DNA of 64,000 nt from Planoprotostelium fungivorum (taxonomy: Eukaryota > Evosea > Variosea > Cavosteliida > Cavosteliaceae), in the NCBI GenBank assembly GCA_003024175.1, contig MDYQ01000093.1:79686-143685 (forward strand), in the 5' to 3' direction. Below, one piece after another: positions 17,856-28,519 of this stretch. The translations under genes were made by a program, and so were the position numbers. The notes under the pieces are model-generated. The model had not been told where the DNA came from. It saw only the letters and a program-made list of their open reading frames with translations, and did no database searches. Numbering within the stretch: the stretch's first letter is position 1; every line of letters starts with the position of its first letter.

Positions 17856-18389
17856 TCGGTCTCAATCATCCAGATGTGACAGAATGAGGCCGACAAATTT
17901 AATCCTCTAAAAGAACTTTAAATCCCAAACAGGGGGTGACCGATCACCCGCACTGCGGAATGAAGCCAACTGTTCGTTGGTGCCGCGGTCACCTCCGTGG
18001 CGTCTTCAATGATATCACTTCGTTGTTCGTCGACGAAATCTATCTATAAAGCCAATACAAACCGTGAGACGGCAAGTTCGCTAATGAATAAGTCTGATTG
18101 TTTGTTGTGAAGCATCTTGAAGGTGGATGTCCACAGTGGATTGAAGTAAGCTATCACTACGGGCGTCAATTCTAGAGTTCTCTCGGAGGTTTCGGGGTGA
18201 AATCTGTCCAAAAGCAGTTTTACTCCAGTTTTCCATAGATGCCACAGACAAACGAAAAAACATCTTTCATACACAAACCACACCAGCCCACGTGCCACGC
18301 ACCAACCACAGCCGTATTTAAGGTAAGAGATTTAGTTATATCCATGTTTGTTCAATCCGCTATCGCAGCCCAAACACCAACACGTATCA
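17856..18389. promoter_or_regulatory. Divergent upstream region with a 5' UTR intron of the repeat-protein gene
   Basis: This lies between the patched-like start (17855) and the coiled-coil gene start (18390). A good intron fits at 18323-18368 (AG|GTAAGAG ... CTATCGCAG|CC), just before the first usable ATG, so the downstream gene probably has a spliced 5' leader. A small hairpin-forming sequence, GGGTGA-CCGA-TCACCC, sits at about 17934-17949. A minus-strand open frame at 18044-18298 has no support. Confidence 0.5.
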
Positions 18390-20011
18390 ATGTCTGTTTT
18401 GAATGTTCTCGATCCCCTCTCAAAGCAACAAGCCGTTCTCAAAGCTGAAGCCGAGAAGCACATCCTCACAGAGGTCCACGACCGAGTGATTCATCAAGAG
18501 CAGACGATTCGCATGCACGATGTCCAAGAGGAGATTAAGAGACTCCCTCACGAAGAAGCAAAGTTCAGAGCCCAAGAAGAACTGCTGAGAACACAGAATG
18601 CCAAGAGCTCTGAACAAGCATACAAGGAAGAACAAGCCCTCCGTGCCGCAGAGAACACAAGAAACAACACACTCGAGGAGCTCTCTCGTAAGACCAGCTC
18701 AAAGGAGGCCGATCGTCTGATGGTGAGTTTTACATTCCATCCATCTGGATCTAACATTTTAAAGGACGAGGAGAGAAAGGAGAGATTAGCTCAAGAAGTG
18801 CGAACACACGCACAAGAGGAACTGCTCCGCACAAAGAATGCAGAGCTGGCCTCTCGCCTCTCCGACGAGGAGCTCGCCAGAGCCGTCGAAGCCGACAGAC
18901 GTGCTCACATCCACGAGGACATGTCCAGAAAGATGTCCGCCAGAGAGGCTTCCCACCTCGAAGACCAAGAACAAGCCGAGAGAGTCGCCGCCGTACGCCG
19001 TAACTCCATCAACGAGGAGATCGCCCACAAGAGTGCCGCAAAGGAAGCAGGCAGAATGGAAGACGCCGAGCAGAAGGAGAGAATACTGAGAGATCAGACT
19101 CACTTTGCGGCCCAGGAGGAGCTGCTGAGAAAGACGGGAGGAAAGGAAGTCGTCAAGGCCCAGGAAGAGGAGAGAAAGGAGCAGATCCTCCGCAACGAGA
19201 CACACTACACCGCCCAGGAGGAGCTGCTGAGAAAGGTGGCAGGAAAGGAAGCCGTTGCCTCTTACACCGTCGGTCAGCAGGAGAATCTCCAGGTGCGATG
19301 CTGACAAAGAAGAGCGAACGTGACTGTCTGCAGGCACCCAGGCTGACACCCAGAGAGGACGAAGCTCATGCGAAGGTGCAAGAGCAGTTCATCAGCACCT
19401 GGTCCAAGGCAGAAGCAGACCGTCTCGTCAGCGAAGAGCGAACGGAGAGATTGACGGACAACAAGCACTTTGTCACCACCGAGCAACTCTTACACCACCA
19501 GAACGGAAAGCTCGCCGGACAACTCGAAGACCAAGAACAAGCCGAGAGAATCGCCGCCGTCCGCCGTAACTCCATCAACGAGGAGATCGCCCACAAGAGT
19601 GCTGCAAAGGAAGCAGGCAGAATGGAAGATGCCGAGCAGAAGGAGAGAGTGCTGAGAGATCAGACTCACTATGCCGCACAAGAAGAGCTGCTGAGAAAGA
19701 CGGGAGGAAAGGAAGTCGTCAAGGCTCAGGAAGAGGAGAGAAAGGAGAGGATCCTGAGGGAGCAGACGCACTACGCCGCCCAGGAGGAGCTGCTGAGAAA
19801 GACGGGAGCGAAGAGCGTGAACGAGCAGATGGAGATCGAGAGACAAGAGAGAATGCAGGAGGATAGAAAGGCCTCCGCTCACGAAGAGATGGTGAGAAAG
19901 CAGAACGCTCTTCAGGCGAGAAAGGCAGCCGAGGAGGAGCAGCAGAGACTCATCCAAGACCTCGAGGCCAGAGCTGCCGCCAGAGGACCCCAGCCCGTCT
20001 TCAAGTCGTAA
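18390..20011 (+). CDS. Coiled-coil protein built of 34-residue repeats
   Basis: I do not recognise a named family. The ATG at 18390 starts MSVLNVLDPLSKQQAVLKAE. The rest is highly charged helix made of a 34-residue unit typified by AQEELLRKTGGKEV, then EEERKEQILRNETHY. A block containing RRNSINEEIAHKSAAKEAGR followed by two such units occurs twice (about 18985-19245 and 19555-19810), nearly identical at DNA level, so it is a recent internal duplication. Two short introns (after 18722, and after 19292 with the acceptor at 19332) keep the frame. The protein ends ARGPQPVFKS. Period and composition suggest a rod-like filament or cytoskeletal component; this is inferred only. No membrane segment or signal peptide is seen. 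Confidence 0.8.
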
Positions 20012-20072
20012 TTCATAAAGGAATGGGATAAGAAAATGTTGAAATGTGTTACAATGTAAGATTTGTTTGTAT

Positions 20073-22024
20073 TTAGACGAAGGCCGTGATCTCGTAGGTT
20101 CGAATGGATTGAGAGGGAAGGACGTCGAGTAAGATGGTGCCCTTCACTGTCTTCTGCATCTGAGCGTACTTTTCTCCTCCCACCGTGGTGCTCCACACGT
20201 TAGCCGTGGCATTCACTTTGGAAAAGAGAGATAGATCGAAGGTGAACCTTGTGGTGTCAATCTCTTCCTCTCTCATCTCCTCACCCTGCTTGTTCCTTGT
20301 CGTTGTTGAAGCTGACGATGACCAACTTGTTCTCCTTCGCATCGTAAGCCGCTGCAGATGATCCAGAGAAGCCAGCGTTCATGATCTGCATGCCCGGACG
20401 GATGTGTCTGTCTCTCATCAGCCTCCACATGCATCTACACCTTCACCTGGTGTAGTGAGCCATCACGTAATGCTTATCACTGGGTCCAAACAGTGTCTTG
20501 TTTCCAATATCACCCCAGAACAGTCCCCAGCCCTGAATTCGTTCAATCAGGCCAACGGATACACGCAGAAGTGAAGAGATGATCTCACCTGAGCGCTGTC
20601 GATGGGTTGCCAGTAACACCAAGCAGTGGGGTGGAGAGACAACAGATCCATGTTCAGAGCGGCAGCCATGGACATACCCGATCCATCACCGTCTCCATAC
20701 TCTGTGTTCCACAGCTTCTTCCCATTCACCGCATTGTACAATGCTCCTCTGTCACCTCCCATCTGTTCCTGTCACTCTCCTCTCCTCCGAATCACTCACG
20801 TATTGATATCCATGCACGTTCACTCTTCCCACCATCTCTTGTACCTGACATCATCAATGATTCTCCTCTCGTTTCCTCACATTGGATGGTGTCTGAGTCC
20901 AAGTGAAGCGAGCGTAATCGTAAGTGTTCTCGTCTGCGGCAGAGACGATGGTGTCGTTCATTCCCAAGCGGTCGAGTTGTTTTCTGAGTCGAATGATGAC
21001 GTCTGCCATCTCTAATATGTCAAAGTGGCATCCTGTCTCGATTGAGTGGGAGACGATCACTCATCTCTTCACCTTCTTGGTTTCCTACGGCCAGCCAGAA
21101 ATGGTTGCTCGGCTCGTTGAACGCATCGACTGAAGTGAACTCGAGGCCAAAGTTGTCCTTGAAGTATCTGAACGTCATCAGAGTGGTGCAGATGGAAGAG
21201 GAGGGTCACACCTGGCGATCGTGGCCAGGTAGATGGCGTGATCATCTCTGTGAGATTCATCCAAATTGCTCAGACCTAAGTGAGTTAATCATCTGGTGAT
21301 CGATCATCGGAATTTGCACCAAAGAGACCTCCGGAGGGGTTCAAATCTTTGCACTGATGACCTTCAACGTTTCATTTGCCTCGTGTCTCTCACCTGCCAC
21401 CAGACGGGAGAGTTTGAAAAGAGCTCGAAGAGGTTGGCACCTCTCTTCTTCGCCTTCAAGAGCATGTCCCTCTGATTCGCATCTCGAGTCCAGTTCCATG
21501 AGCTGCTGCTCGGGTCTTGGCTTCCCCAGTCCACCCAGAGTGCATCGATCTGCGATGGTGTCGGTTTGTATGTTCACAACACAACATCGGTTGAGATGAT
21601 TACTCTGCTTACCTGTCTCTCGGGAGGAATGAGCCAAGATTCAGACATGCTCTTTCCGTCGTAAGGCTTGTGACTTGTGGCGCCAGCATTGTACCGCACG
21701 ATGTTGAAACCGAGTCCTGGTAGCACCCAGCTGTCAGCTCCGTTGGTGATGTTGACCTTTTATTGTTCATTTGTTGGTGATTCATGTTGCCTCACCTGGT
21801 CCATAGTGAAGAACAGATCAGCGAAATCATCGCGATCACCAAACTGTTTTCCCCACCTAGAAGGTCAACAAGATCCGACACAGAAGAAAGATCGAAACTC
21901 ACCAAGCTAAACTGGCACCCCAGCCCTCCCAGACGCCATACTGGATGGAAGGTATGATACGAACCTCGTCACAGGCACAATAGGCAACCAGACAGGAGAA
22001 GAGAAGTAACTGTGCTCCCCTCAT
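20073..22024 (-). CDS. Secreted GH30-type endo-beta-1,6-galactanase/glucanase
   Basis: The ATG at 22024 begins a signal peptide (MRGAQLLLFSCLVAYCACDE). The mature enzyme follows the endo-beta-1,6-galactanase pattern: YGVWEGWGASLAWW, GLGFNIVRYNAGA, RDMLLKAKKRGANLFELFSN, the acid/base motif VDAFNEPSNHFW (about 21100), the nucleophile motif LWNTEYGDGDGSGM (about 20690) and PTAWCYWQPIDSAQ. Then comes GMQIMNAGFSG and a beta-sandwich C-terminus ending YEITAFV at 20073. Both catalytic glutamates are present. It probably digests beta-1,6-linked glycans of fungal, algal or plant walls outside the cell or in food vacuoles, which fits a microbe-eating amoeba. About eight introns are present. It lies downstream of EGF-7TM protein 1 on the same strand, 98 bases away. 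Confidence 0.88.
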
Positions 22025-22122
22025 GTCGCGTGATAAAGCGAATGCCGGGTCGGTTCGGAGAATTATCATCTACATCACGCACCAACGGTTTGTAATTTAC
22101 TATTTTATTGGTCATACTATCA

Positions 22123-23494
22123 TCACACGCGTGTGTTAGACCTTGTCTGCAGACTGAGCTCAGTGGATGTCTCTATTCGATCTGGTCTCTTCCTCGATAA
22201 GATGTGAATGACACTCAGACATAACAGGAACTCCTCCACTACAAGAGTCACTCTCCGTGTTGTACGCGATACTCACCTCTTATAGTCCAGTGTATTCCTA
22301 TAAACCACCATTTGTTCTTGGCATAGAACAGATAGACGACGAGACTCACTACCACTCCAATCAGCACCAATACAATCGCCGCCATGTGGACTACGATCTA
22401 CAGCGAGTCAGACACATAACGTTGATTTGTATCACTTTTCGGAGGAAGCTTCTCAGCTTGTTCAACTTTTCACTGTCTTCGATGATGGTGTACAATTTAG
22501 AGCCAAAGAAGACGGTGATGCCCACGAAGGTGAAGAGGAGGAGGAGAGCGCAGATGTCGTAGGCAACGATGGAGGGGAGATCGTTCGAGATGGCGATCCA
22601 GATGCAAGTCGGGAGGAGAAGGATGTAACTCAGAGCTACCAGAGCTCGAAAGAGGTGACGGAACCTGTTGAAAGGTGAGGAGGATGAAAGAGAGGACGGT
22701 GGTGATGGGGGTGATGGAGACGATGAGCAGTAGTAGACATATTACCTCTTGACGTGAAGACCTACTCGCGAGCGACTCGTTACCGCTAATTCGATCCTGA
22801 AGACAGTCAGATCGAATCAGAAGAGATAACAATAGACACCATACCAGTAGACACACAAGCCGAAACCTTGGAGTTTTAGTTCCATAAGATATAGATAAAT
22901 TCACCTGAACTGAACCACACGATCTGAGAGAGAGTGAATAGGATCTGATAGGGTATGCGTGGTATGATCCTCCGAATCGTGTGAGGGTCGATGGCAAATG
23001 TGATCACTCTCACTGCATGAAATCAGACTCCATGGAAGACGACGGTGACTCACAGAGAGCTCCAAAGGCGACCAGACTGAGGGAATAAGATACGACGGTG
23101 TATCCGGACCAATATTTGATTCCATGTTTATAGACCTCGTAGCCCACCCAGACGATCAGCAGGAAATTGATAATGATTGTGAAGGAGGCGTAGATGTTTA
23201 CGAAAGTCATGAATCTGTCGAGGTCAGAAGAGAACGGAATGGTGAATGCACCTCGGCTCGTCCCCCCACGGTGTATCGCAGATGGGACCGTCGTATTGGT
23301 AGTCACAATTGCAGCTGAACGTGTGATATATTGTTCCATTTTTATCCGTGTTCTATGGCTGTGAGAAAGATGGAGTCTCAGGTAATCACCTCTTGAACTT
23401 TACATACACCTCGATTTTGGCATGGAAGAGGACAATCGATACTCTCCGCAGATGAGAGTATAAAGAGGAGGAGGAAGATGAGAGCACTTCTCAT
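22123..23494 (-). CDS. EGF-like domain plus seven-transmembrane protein (copy 1)
   Basis: The signal peptide (MRSALIFLLLFILSSAES, ATG at 23494) precedes an EGF-like domain (DCPLPCQNRGVCK, then FSCNCDYQYDGPICD). Seven hydrophobic segments follow, among them YASFTIIINFLLIVWVGYEV, GYTVVSYSLSLVAFGALL, an ITFAIDPHTIRRIIP motif, FTLSQIVWFSS, ALVALSYILLLPTCIWIAI, ALLLLFTFVGITVFFG and MAAIVLVLIGVVVSLVVYLF. A basic cytosolic tail ends at 22123. The gene at 26.9-28.5 kb on the other strand has the same order, the same x-DPH-x motif and a matching E-x-x-x-L-L end. A surface receptor or adhesion role is inferred. No named family is claimed; it could belong to a lineage-specific EGF-7TM group. Confidence 0.78.
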
Positions 23495-23747
23495 CCTTGC
23501 CGTATTGTTGTGTCTATTCGTTGTCAACAGACCAACGTCAGACGTGTCATCTGTGAAGTTCCTTGGAGGATCTCCGAACGATATCGGCGCCTGCGGTGCT
23601 CCAACGGAGGACACAAGTGATCTCCCCATGCTCATGCACCTCCAGAGTGGATATGAAGGAAACGACATCTCATCATGAATCATCATCGTCTTGAAAGGTT
23701 CTTGCAGGTGATAACATGAATATGAAAGTGATAGTAGTACAACAAGT

Positions 23748-26146
23748 TTATAATTGACTCTGACCGCATCCTGTGCAAAATTTGGCCGTAGCGCTGATCA
23801 TCTTCTTGCAACCTGCAATCTTGTCAGCTTCACTTTTAAGACTCTTCTATCACTCACTCTTGCACGGTTTGGTTCCCGCTGCTGGTGTTGTCTTTGGTGA
23901 TGCGGCTGCTTCTCTGGTCTTTCGCTCTGCCTCTTCCTTGGCCTTTCTGTCTGACTCCTCCTTGGCCTTCCTGTCTGCCTCTTCTCTCGCTCTTCTGTCT
24001 GCCTCCTCCTTGGCCTTTCTGTCTCCCTCTGCCTTAGCCTTTGCTTCTGCCTCAGCCTTCGCTCTCTTCTCCGCTTCTTCTCTCGTCTTCCTCTCTGCTT
24101 CTTCCTTGGCTCTTCGATCCGATTCCTCCTTTGCCTTTCTATCTGATTCTTCCTTTGCCTTTCTGTCTGACTCTGCCTTGCTCTTTCGGTCAGCTTCCTC
24201 CTTGGCTCTTCTATCTGACTCTTCCTTGGCTCTTCTATCTGACTCTTCCTTGGCTCTTCTATCAGCATCCTCCTTGGACTTCTTGTCAGCGTCCGCCTTG
24301 GCTTTGGCATCTGCATCAGCCTTCTGTCTCGCATCTGCCTCTGCCTTCTGTCTCTTCTCTGACTCTTCCTTGCTCTTTCTATCTGCCTCCTCCTTCGCCT
24401 TTCTGTCTGACTCTTCCTTGCTCTTTCTGTCTGCCTCCGATTTGGCATCTGCCTTCGCCTTCCGGTCTGCTTCCTCCTTGCTCTTTCTGTCTGCTTCTTC
24501 CTTGGCTCTTCTGTCTGCTTCCTCCTTGTTCTTTCTGTCTGACTCTTCCTTGGCTCTTCTGTCCGATTCTTCCTTGTTCTTTCTGTCTGATTCTTCCTTG
24601 GCTCTTCTGTCTGACTCTTCCTTGTTCTTTCTGTCAGACTCGGCCTTTGCCTTCTTTTCGGCCTCTTCTTTCGCCTTTCTCTCAGTTTCCTCTTTCGCCT
24701 TTCTCTCAGCTTCCTCTTTCGCCTTTCTCTCAGCTTCAGCCTTGGCCTTCTTCTCGGAATCATCTTCGGATGGCTTCGGAGCGGATGTGGGGACGGGCGA
24801 GGGGGCAGCCACCTTGACGGGAGTAGGTGCTCCCGCTGCGGCCGGCTTCAACACGTCCTTCGGATTGATCGCACCCGTATTGACTGGAGCTGGTGTGACG
24901 GCGGCATCCACCTTCGGAGAGCTCTGTCTCCCATCACTCTCTCGCTCCTTCGTTTCTCTCACCTTCAGATTGGCCGCAAAATTGGGCTGAGTTGCGGAGG
25001 TCTCTCGGTTGGGCTCCGCCTGAGAGGGTGCCTTCTTCAAGACGCTGGGTCCCAGAGCGGGTGAAGAAGAGGCGGGCTCTCGGTTGGGCTCTGCCTGAGA
25101 GGGTGCCTTCTTGAGTAGATTGGGACCGGCTGGGGTGGGAGAAGAGGCGGACTCTCGGTTGGACTCCGCTTGAGAGGGTGCTCTCTTCAATAGGTTGGGA
25201 CCGGCAGGGGAGGCGGAGGAAGTGGGCTCTCGGTTGACTTCGGCTTGGGAGGGAGCTCTCTTCAACAGACTGGGACCGATGGACGGACTGCTGGTGTTGG
25301 TGTTGGGTGCTGGTGGGTTAGTGGACGATGCACTACGCTTGAGTAGGGAAGGACCGAGGGAGGGAGAGGATGCTTCTCCTCCTGCTGGTTTGGGGCTAGC
25401 GGGTGATCGTTCCGTCTGTACATGGTACTTGAGATGGTGTGACGTTGATAGTATGACGCACCGCGGCTCTCAATTTGGGTACACCGTTGGCGAAGATGTT
25501 TCCTAGACCAGGGGCACCGAGCATGGGCTTACCTCCTCCCGAGCCACCGCCTGAACCGCCAGCAGGTGCAGGTGAGTCCGGTCGATCCTCTACGGAGAGT
25601 GAGCTCATTGTCATCTCTTCTCACTCACTTGACAGGGCAGACGATCGGTCGTTCGTCTTCGCCTTCTTAAGTCCTCCCTTCTTGAAACCATTGATGGAGT
25701 CCAACAAGGCGTTTCTCTGTTTTCATGAGGACAAAAGGACAAAGCATGGAAGAATACGCACGGGAGGTCCAGCGCCAGCTGGTTTAGAAGAGGGTGCAGG
25801 TGGTGGTGGTGGAGCACCTCCTTCTCCGTCCAAGGCACTCGGTAATCTCTTGGTCTTACCTGAAATCATATTCAGTGTGATGTTCGAGTGCGATGAAATC
25901 GTGACTGTATAGAAGAGAAACTGAGAGAAGGATCGAGTGAGATTGATGGAAAAGGATGGACGAGATACCCATAGGTGGAGGTGGCGGTCCAGGTGGAGGT
26001 GGTGGAGGAGGTCCACCAGCAGATTCCTCAGCGTCTTCGGAGGGAGAATCAGCAGCAGGAGCGCCACCTGGCAGGAGCATGCCCAAAAGTTGCTCTCTGG
26101 TCATCCCCGAAGAGGCCAAGAGAGCCTGTAACTTGTCCTCATCCAT
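23748..26146 (-). CDS. WIP/verprolin-like actin regulator with WH2 domain and C-terminal zinc ribbon
   Basis: The ATG at 26146 gives a short acidic helix (MDEDKLQALLASSGMTREQL) and polyproline. A WH2 motif follows (RNALLDSINGFKKGGLKKAK, 25640-25700), then a Gly-rich linker and the second actin/WIP motif LGNIFANGVPKLR (about 25490). About five copies of GP-S/N-LLK-R/K-APSQAE follow (25330-25000). A very long Ala-Lys-Glu-rich single helix (KAKEEADRKAKEESDR-type, 24750-23900) comes next. Splicing at 23855 joins a final exon with CKSCKKMISATAKFCTGCG, a CxxC...CxxC zinc-ribbon-like end, stopping at 23748. WH2 plus the LF-x-x-G-x-PKLR motif marks verprolin/WIP proteins, which bind actin monomers. 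The helix and zinc ribbon are not part of the usual family. It is head-to-head with SSNA1, 148 bases between starts. Confidence 0.82.
23930..24760 (-). repeat. Coding tandem repeat: Ala/Lys/Glu/Asp/Arg helix of the WIP-like protein
   Basis: About 830 bases encode dozens of imperfect 8-residue units (D/E-R-K-A/S-K-E-E-A/S), with a 24-base DNA period. Strand asymmetry makes all six frames open here, which produces long false frames on both strands. Composition predicts a stable single alpha-helix or coiled coil between the proline-rich and zinc-ribbon parts. Confidence 0.85.
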
Positions 26147-26294
26147 GTTATCTCTGTGTTGCTGCCGATGGTCTTTTGGATATGAGCAATTTGTTGCGAA
26201 GAAATGCGTCTGCAGTCGTCGACGAATCGGAAGGGAGTGACACCTGAGAGAATATTTTTCCCTTTTTCCTGTCGAGAGACCTCATCACAGGGAG

Positions 26295-26764
26295 ATGAAT
26301 CACCACGGGGAGCTCGTCCAATGTGATCATAGAGGTCTTATGCTCGGCTCACTATCCTAGGCTTAGACGAGCTCAAGTCGAGAAGGGAGCAGTTGCTGCA
26401 TCTCATCGAGAAAGAAGAAGAGGAAAAGAGCAGGATACAAGGAGAAATCAAAAGATTGCAGGGTCGTGTAACGCGACTCGATGAGTCACTGCAGTCTCGC
26501 TATTCGGCCAGGGATGAGTATGATAAAACGATCAAAGAATCTGAAGTAGCTTTTTTGAAGGTTGAAAGCTGATGATCAGATGGTACGTCAACTCACCCAC
26601 ATGTAGATCCTCGAATCATCTCAAACTCTGCTTCAAGTTTTAAAGAAGGAAACTATGAATCTCGACAAGAAGAACCAGAAGGAAGGTAAAAGCTAGGCTG
26701 TTTTTGGTTCAGTACTTCACACATCTTCGCCTCAAAAGGCTCTCCAGCCGTCATCACGAAGTAA
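26295..26764 (+). CDS. SSNA1: SSNA1 / NA14 / DIP13, microtubule and basal-body coiled coil
   Basis: This is a small fibril-forming coiled-coil protein that binds microtubules at basal bodies, centrioles and branch points. The ATG at 26295 starts MNHHGELVQCDHR, which splices to LDELKSRREQLLHLIEKEEE, then IQGEIKRLQGRV, SRYSARDEYDKTIKESEVAF and the family signature ILESSQTLLQVLKKE (26607-26650). It ends after about 118 residues at 26764 (SPAVITK). Four exons, all GT-AG. The match to the family is strong along the whole length. Its presence argues for basal bodies in this organism. It shares a 148-base divergent upstream region with the WIP-like gene. Confidence 0.93.
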
Positions 26765-26919
26765 AAGCGGATATTTGAGTGAACTATTCATATTGATGAT
26801 CTATTACTCATTCTGCTCCACATCGATCTGTTAAACCTCAAAGCCGATATCTGAAGTCATCTGTGTATGCTCCTCGAGTCATGAGGTAATCGTTGAACGT
26901 TGTCAAGTGTGAATGATAT

Positions 26920-28470
26920 ATGAAGCGGTGCTCAGAGTCAATAAATTGTCAGCCAGGTCACGTGACCACGGAATCTTCCAATCTGGTCTCCTTCGAGAAG
27001 AATTTTTCGTATTTGTCGTGCGCCATGGATGAACCAACACTGCTAAGCAGCTCTTGGCGTATCTATTCACGTCTATTATCTAGTCCCGTCGTTGACTGTT
27101 CAGGTATGAGGTTTGCGATCGAAGTCTGATGTAAACAGAGATCGGAGTATGTACCAATGGAGGACAGTGCTCAAGAGGGATATGTTTTTGTCCTTTCAAC
27201 TGGACTGGTGATCGATGCGAAACCAATTATTCGCTGTTATATAACATATACTTCTACCTCTTCACGTGGGTATGAGCCACAAAGACGATGTAACAGAGAC
27301 AGATCAATCTTCGGTCTCCTATTTTGCTTGTGCTGTTTCCACTTGGTGAGACTGTGTCATCACTGTGATTCAAGGTATATTTTCTACTCATCCATTCTGT
27401 GACATCTCCCAGGTGGTACACGCCAACCATTCCAAAGGTCTTATCTATCATGTACATCACATTATGCATCGGTGGGTCGTCAGGGAGATGTGATCTGAGA
27501 AAATTCAGATCGACTGGTTTGGTTGTCCTTCGATCCGCATGTCCTGAAGGGAAATCTGATCTTTTCCATCCTGGAGAACGTCTTAGGCGGCATTTCTTGG
27601 TGGTGAGACAATTCATGTGGATCATCACACCTGACGCGGTGTAAGGATCATCTACACGTCCTATCTGATCGTCGTGATGTTCTGGTGCGTAGGATGATGA
27701 GAGTGAAGAGATTGAGATACACAGGGCGAGAGTACACAGGAGTGCCACGTGGGGAACAAAGAAGCACAAGTCAAACCTCCCTGGAATGTTTCTGACGCTG
27801 TATGCATCCAGTCTCTCGGCAGACATCATCTGCCGAGTCCTTTGGAGATATTACCCTCCCTATTCGAACGCTTATTTTACGGTACATTTTACTCATCACC
27901 GAAAGCTCACACGTGCAGGTGCTGGCCGTCTACTTTATATTCGAGATGGCTTTCGTGGCGGGTGCCATGAGATTAACCATCTTCTATGGAATGAGATTGC
28001 GATACAATCTCCTTCAATTGTGTGGGAGTCACGCCGATGTCACATCCAGATTGAATCGAGTGAGTGGTGATGTGCATTCCGTTCGTTGATCATCGCAGAT
28101 CAACCATCTGATGATGGGGTCGGTCTCTCTGTCTCTCTTCATTCTCCTGTGCATGGTTGGAAACATCGTCTTACCTTATGCCTTCCCCTCCTGTGAGTCA
28201 TAGATGTGAACTTCAAGTTGATGTGGACAGTGACGACATCGAGAACTCAATTCTACCTCGCAGGCCAATTTGTGTACAGAGCGTTCGAGGTGAAGTCATG
28301 ACGAGAAGTCTAGTTGATGAGAGCAGGTGGCCTGTACTCTTCTGATGGTCTACGAACTGAGATCCAGCGAATTGGGGTCCAAAAAGTTATCCGATCACTT
28401 GAGCTTGAATCGGGATTCATTCTACGACAGAGACAGCAACGTGGGACTGCTAACGAGCGATCGAGAGTAG
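26920..28470 (+). CDS. EGF-like domain plus seven-transmembrane protein (copy 2)
   Basis: This is a paralog of the gene at 22.1-23.5 kb. The EGF-like part reads GVCTNGGQC, then GICFCPFNWTGDRCETN (27140-27230). Hydrophobic segments follow: an uncertain one near 27250-27345, then VLSIMYITLCI, the LSFDPHVLKGN motif, IFSILENVLGGISWW, IIYTSYLIVVMFW, GMFLTLYASSLSADIICRVL, VLAVYFIFEMAFVAGAMRL and SVSLSLFILLCMVGNIVLPY. The end reads QFVYRAFEVACTLLMVYEL, with a Ser-rich tail stopping at 28470. Introns of 28 to about 70 bases were resolved by keeping frame and hydrophobicity. The start at 26920 lacks a signal peptide, so the true first exon may be missed. The stop is 50 bases from the end of nicastrin (convergent). 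Confidence 0.72.
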
Positions 28471-28519
28471 AAGAAGAGACGGAAGATGAGATGAATGTAT
28501 CGAGTGAATAAATGCACAT

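Noticed and set aside
18044-18298. 84-residue minus-strand open frame between divergent genes
   Set aside because: No family resemblance, no splice continuation, and it overlaps the putative 5' UTR region of the repeat-protein gene.
23798-24763. 321-residue Arg-rich frame on the minus strand
   Set aside because: It is an alternative frame of the same repeat. The true frame has WH2, PKLR and zinc-ribbon continuity by splicing.
23773-24990. 405-residue open frame on the plus strand, rich in Ser/Leu/Phe
   Set aside because: It is the antisense of the 24-base-period Ala/Lys/Glu repeat of the WIP-like protein. Strand asymmetry of the repeat keeps it open.
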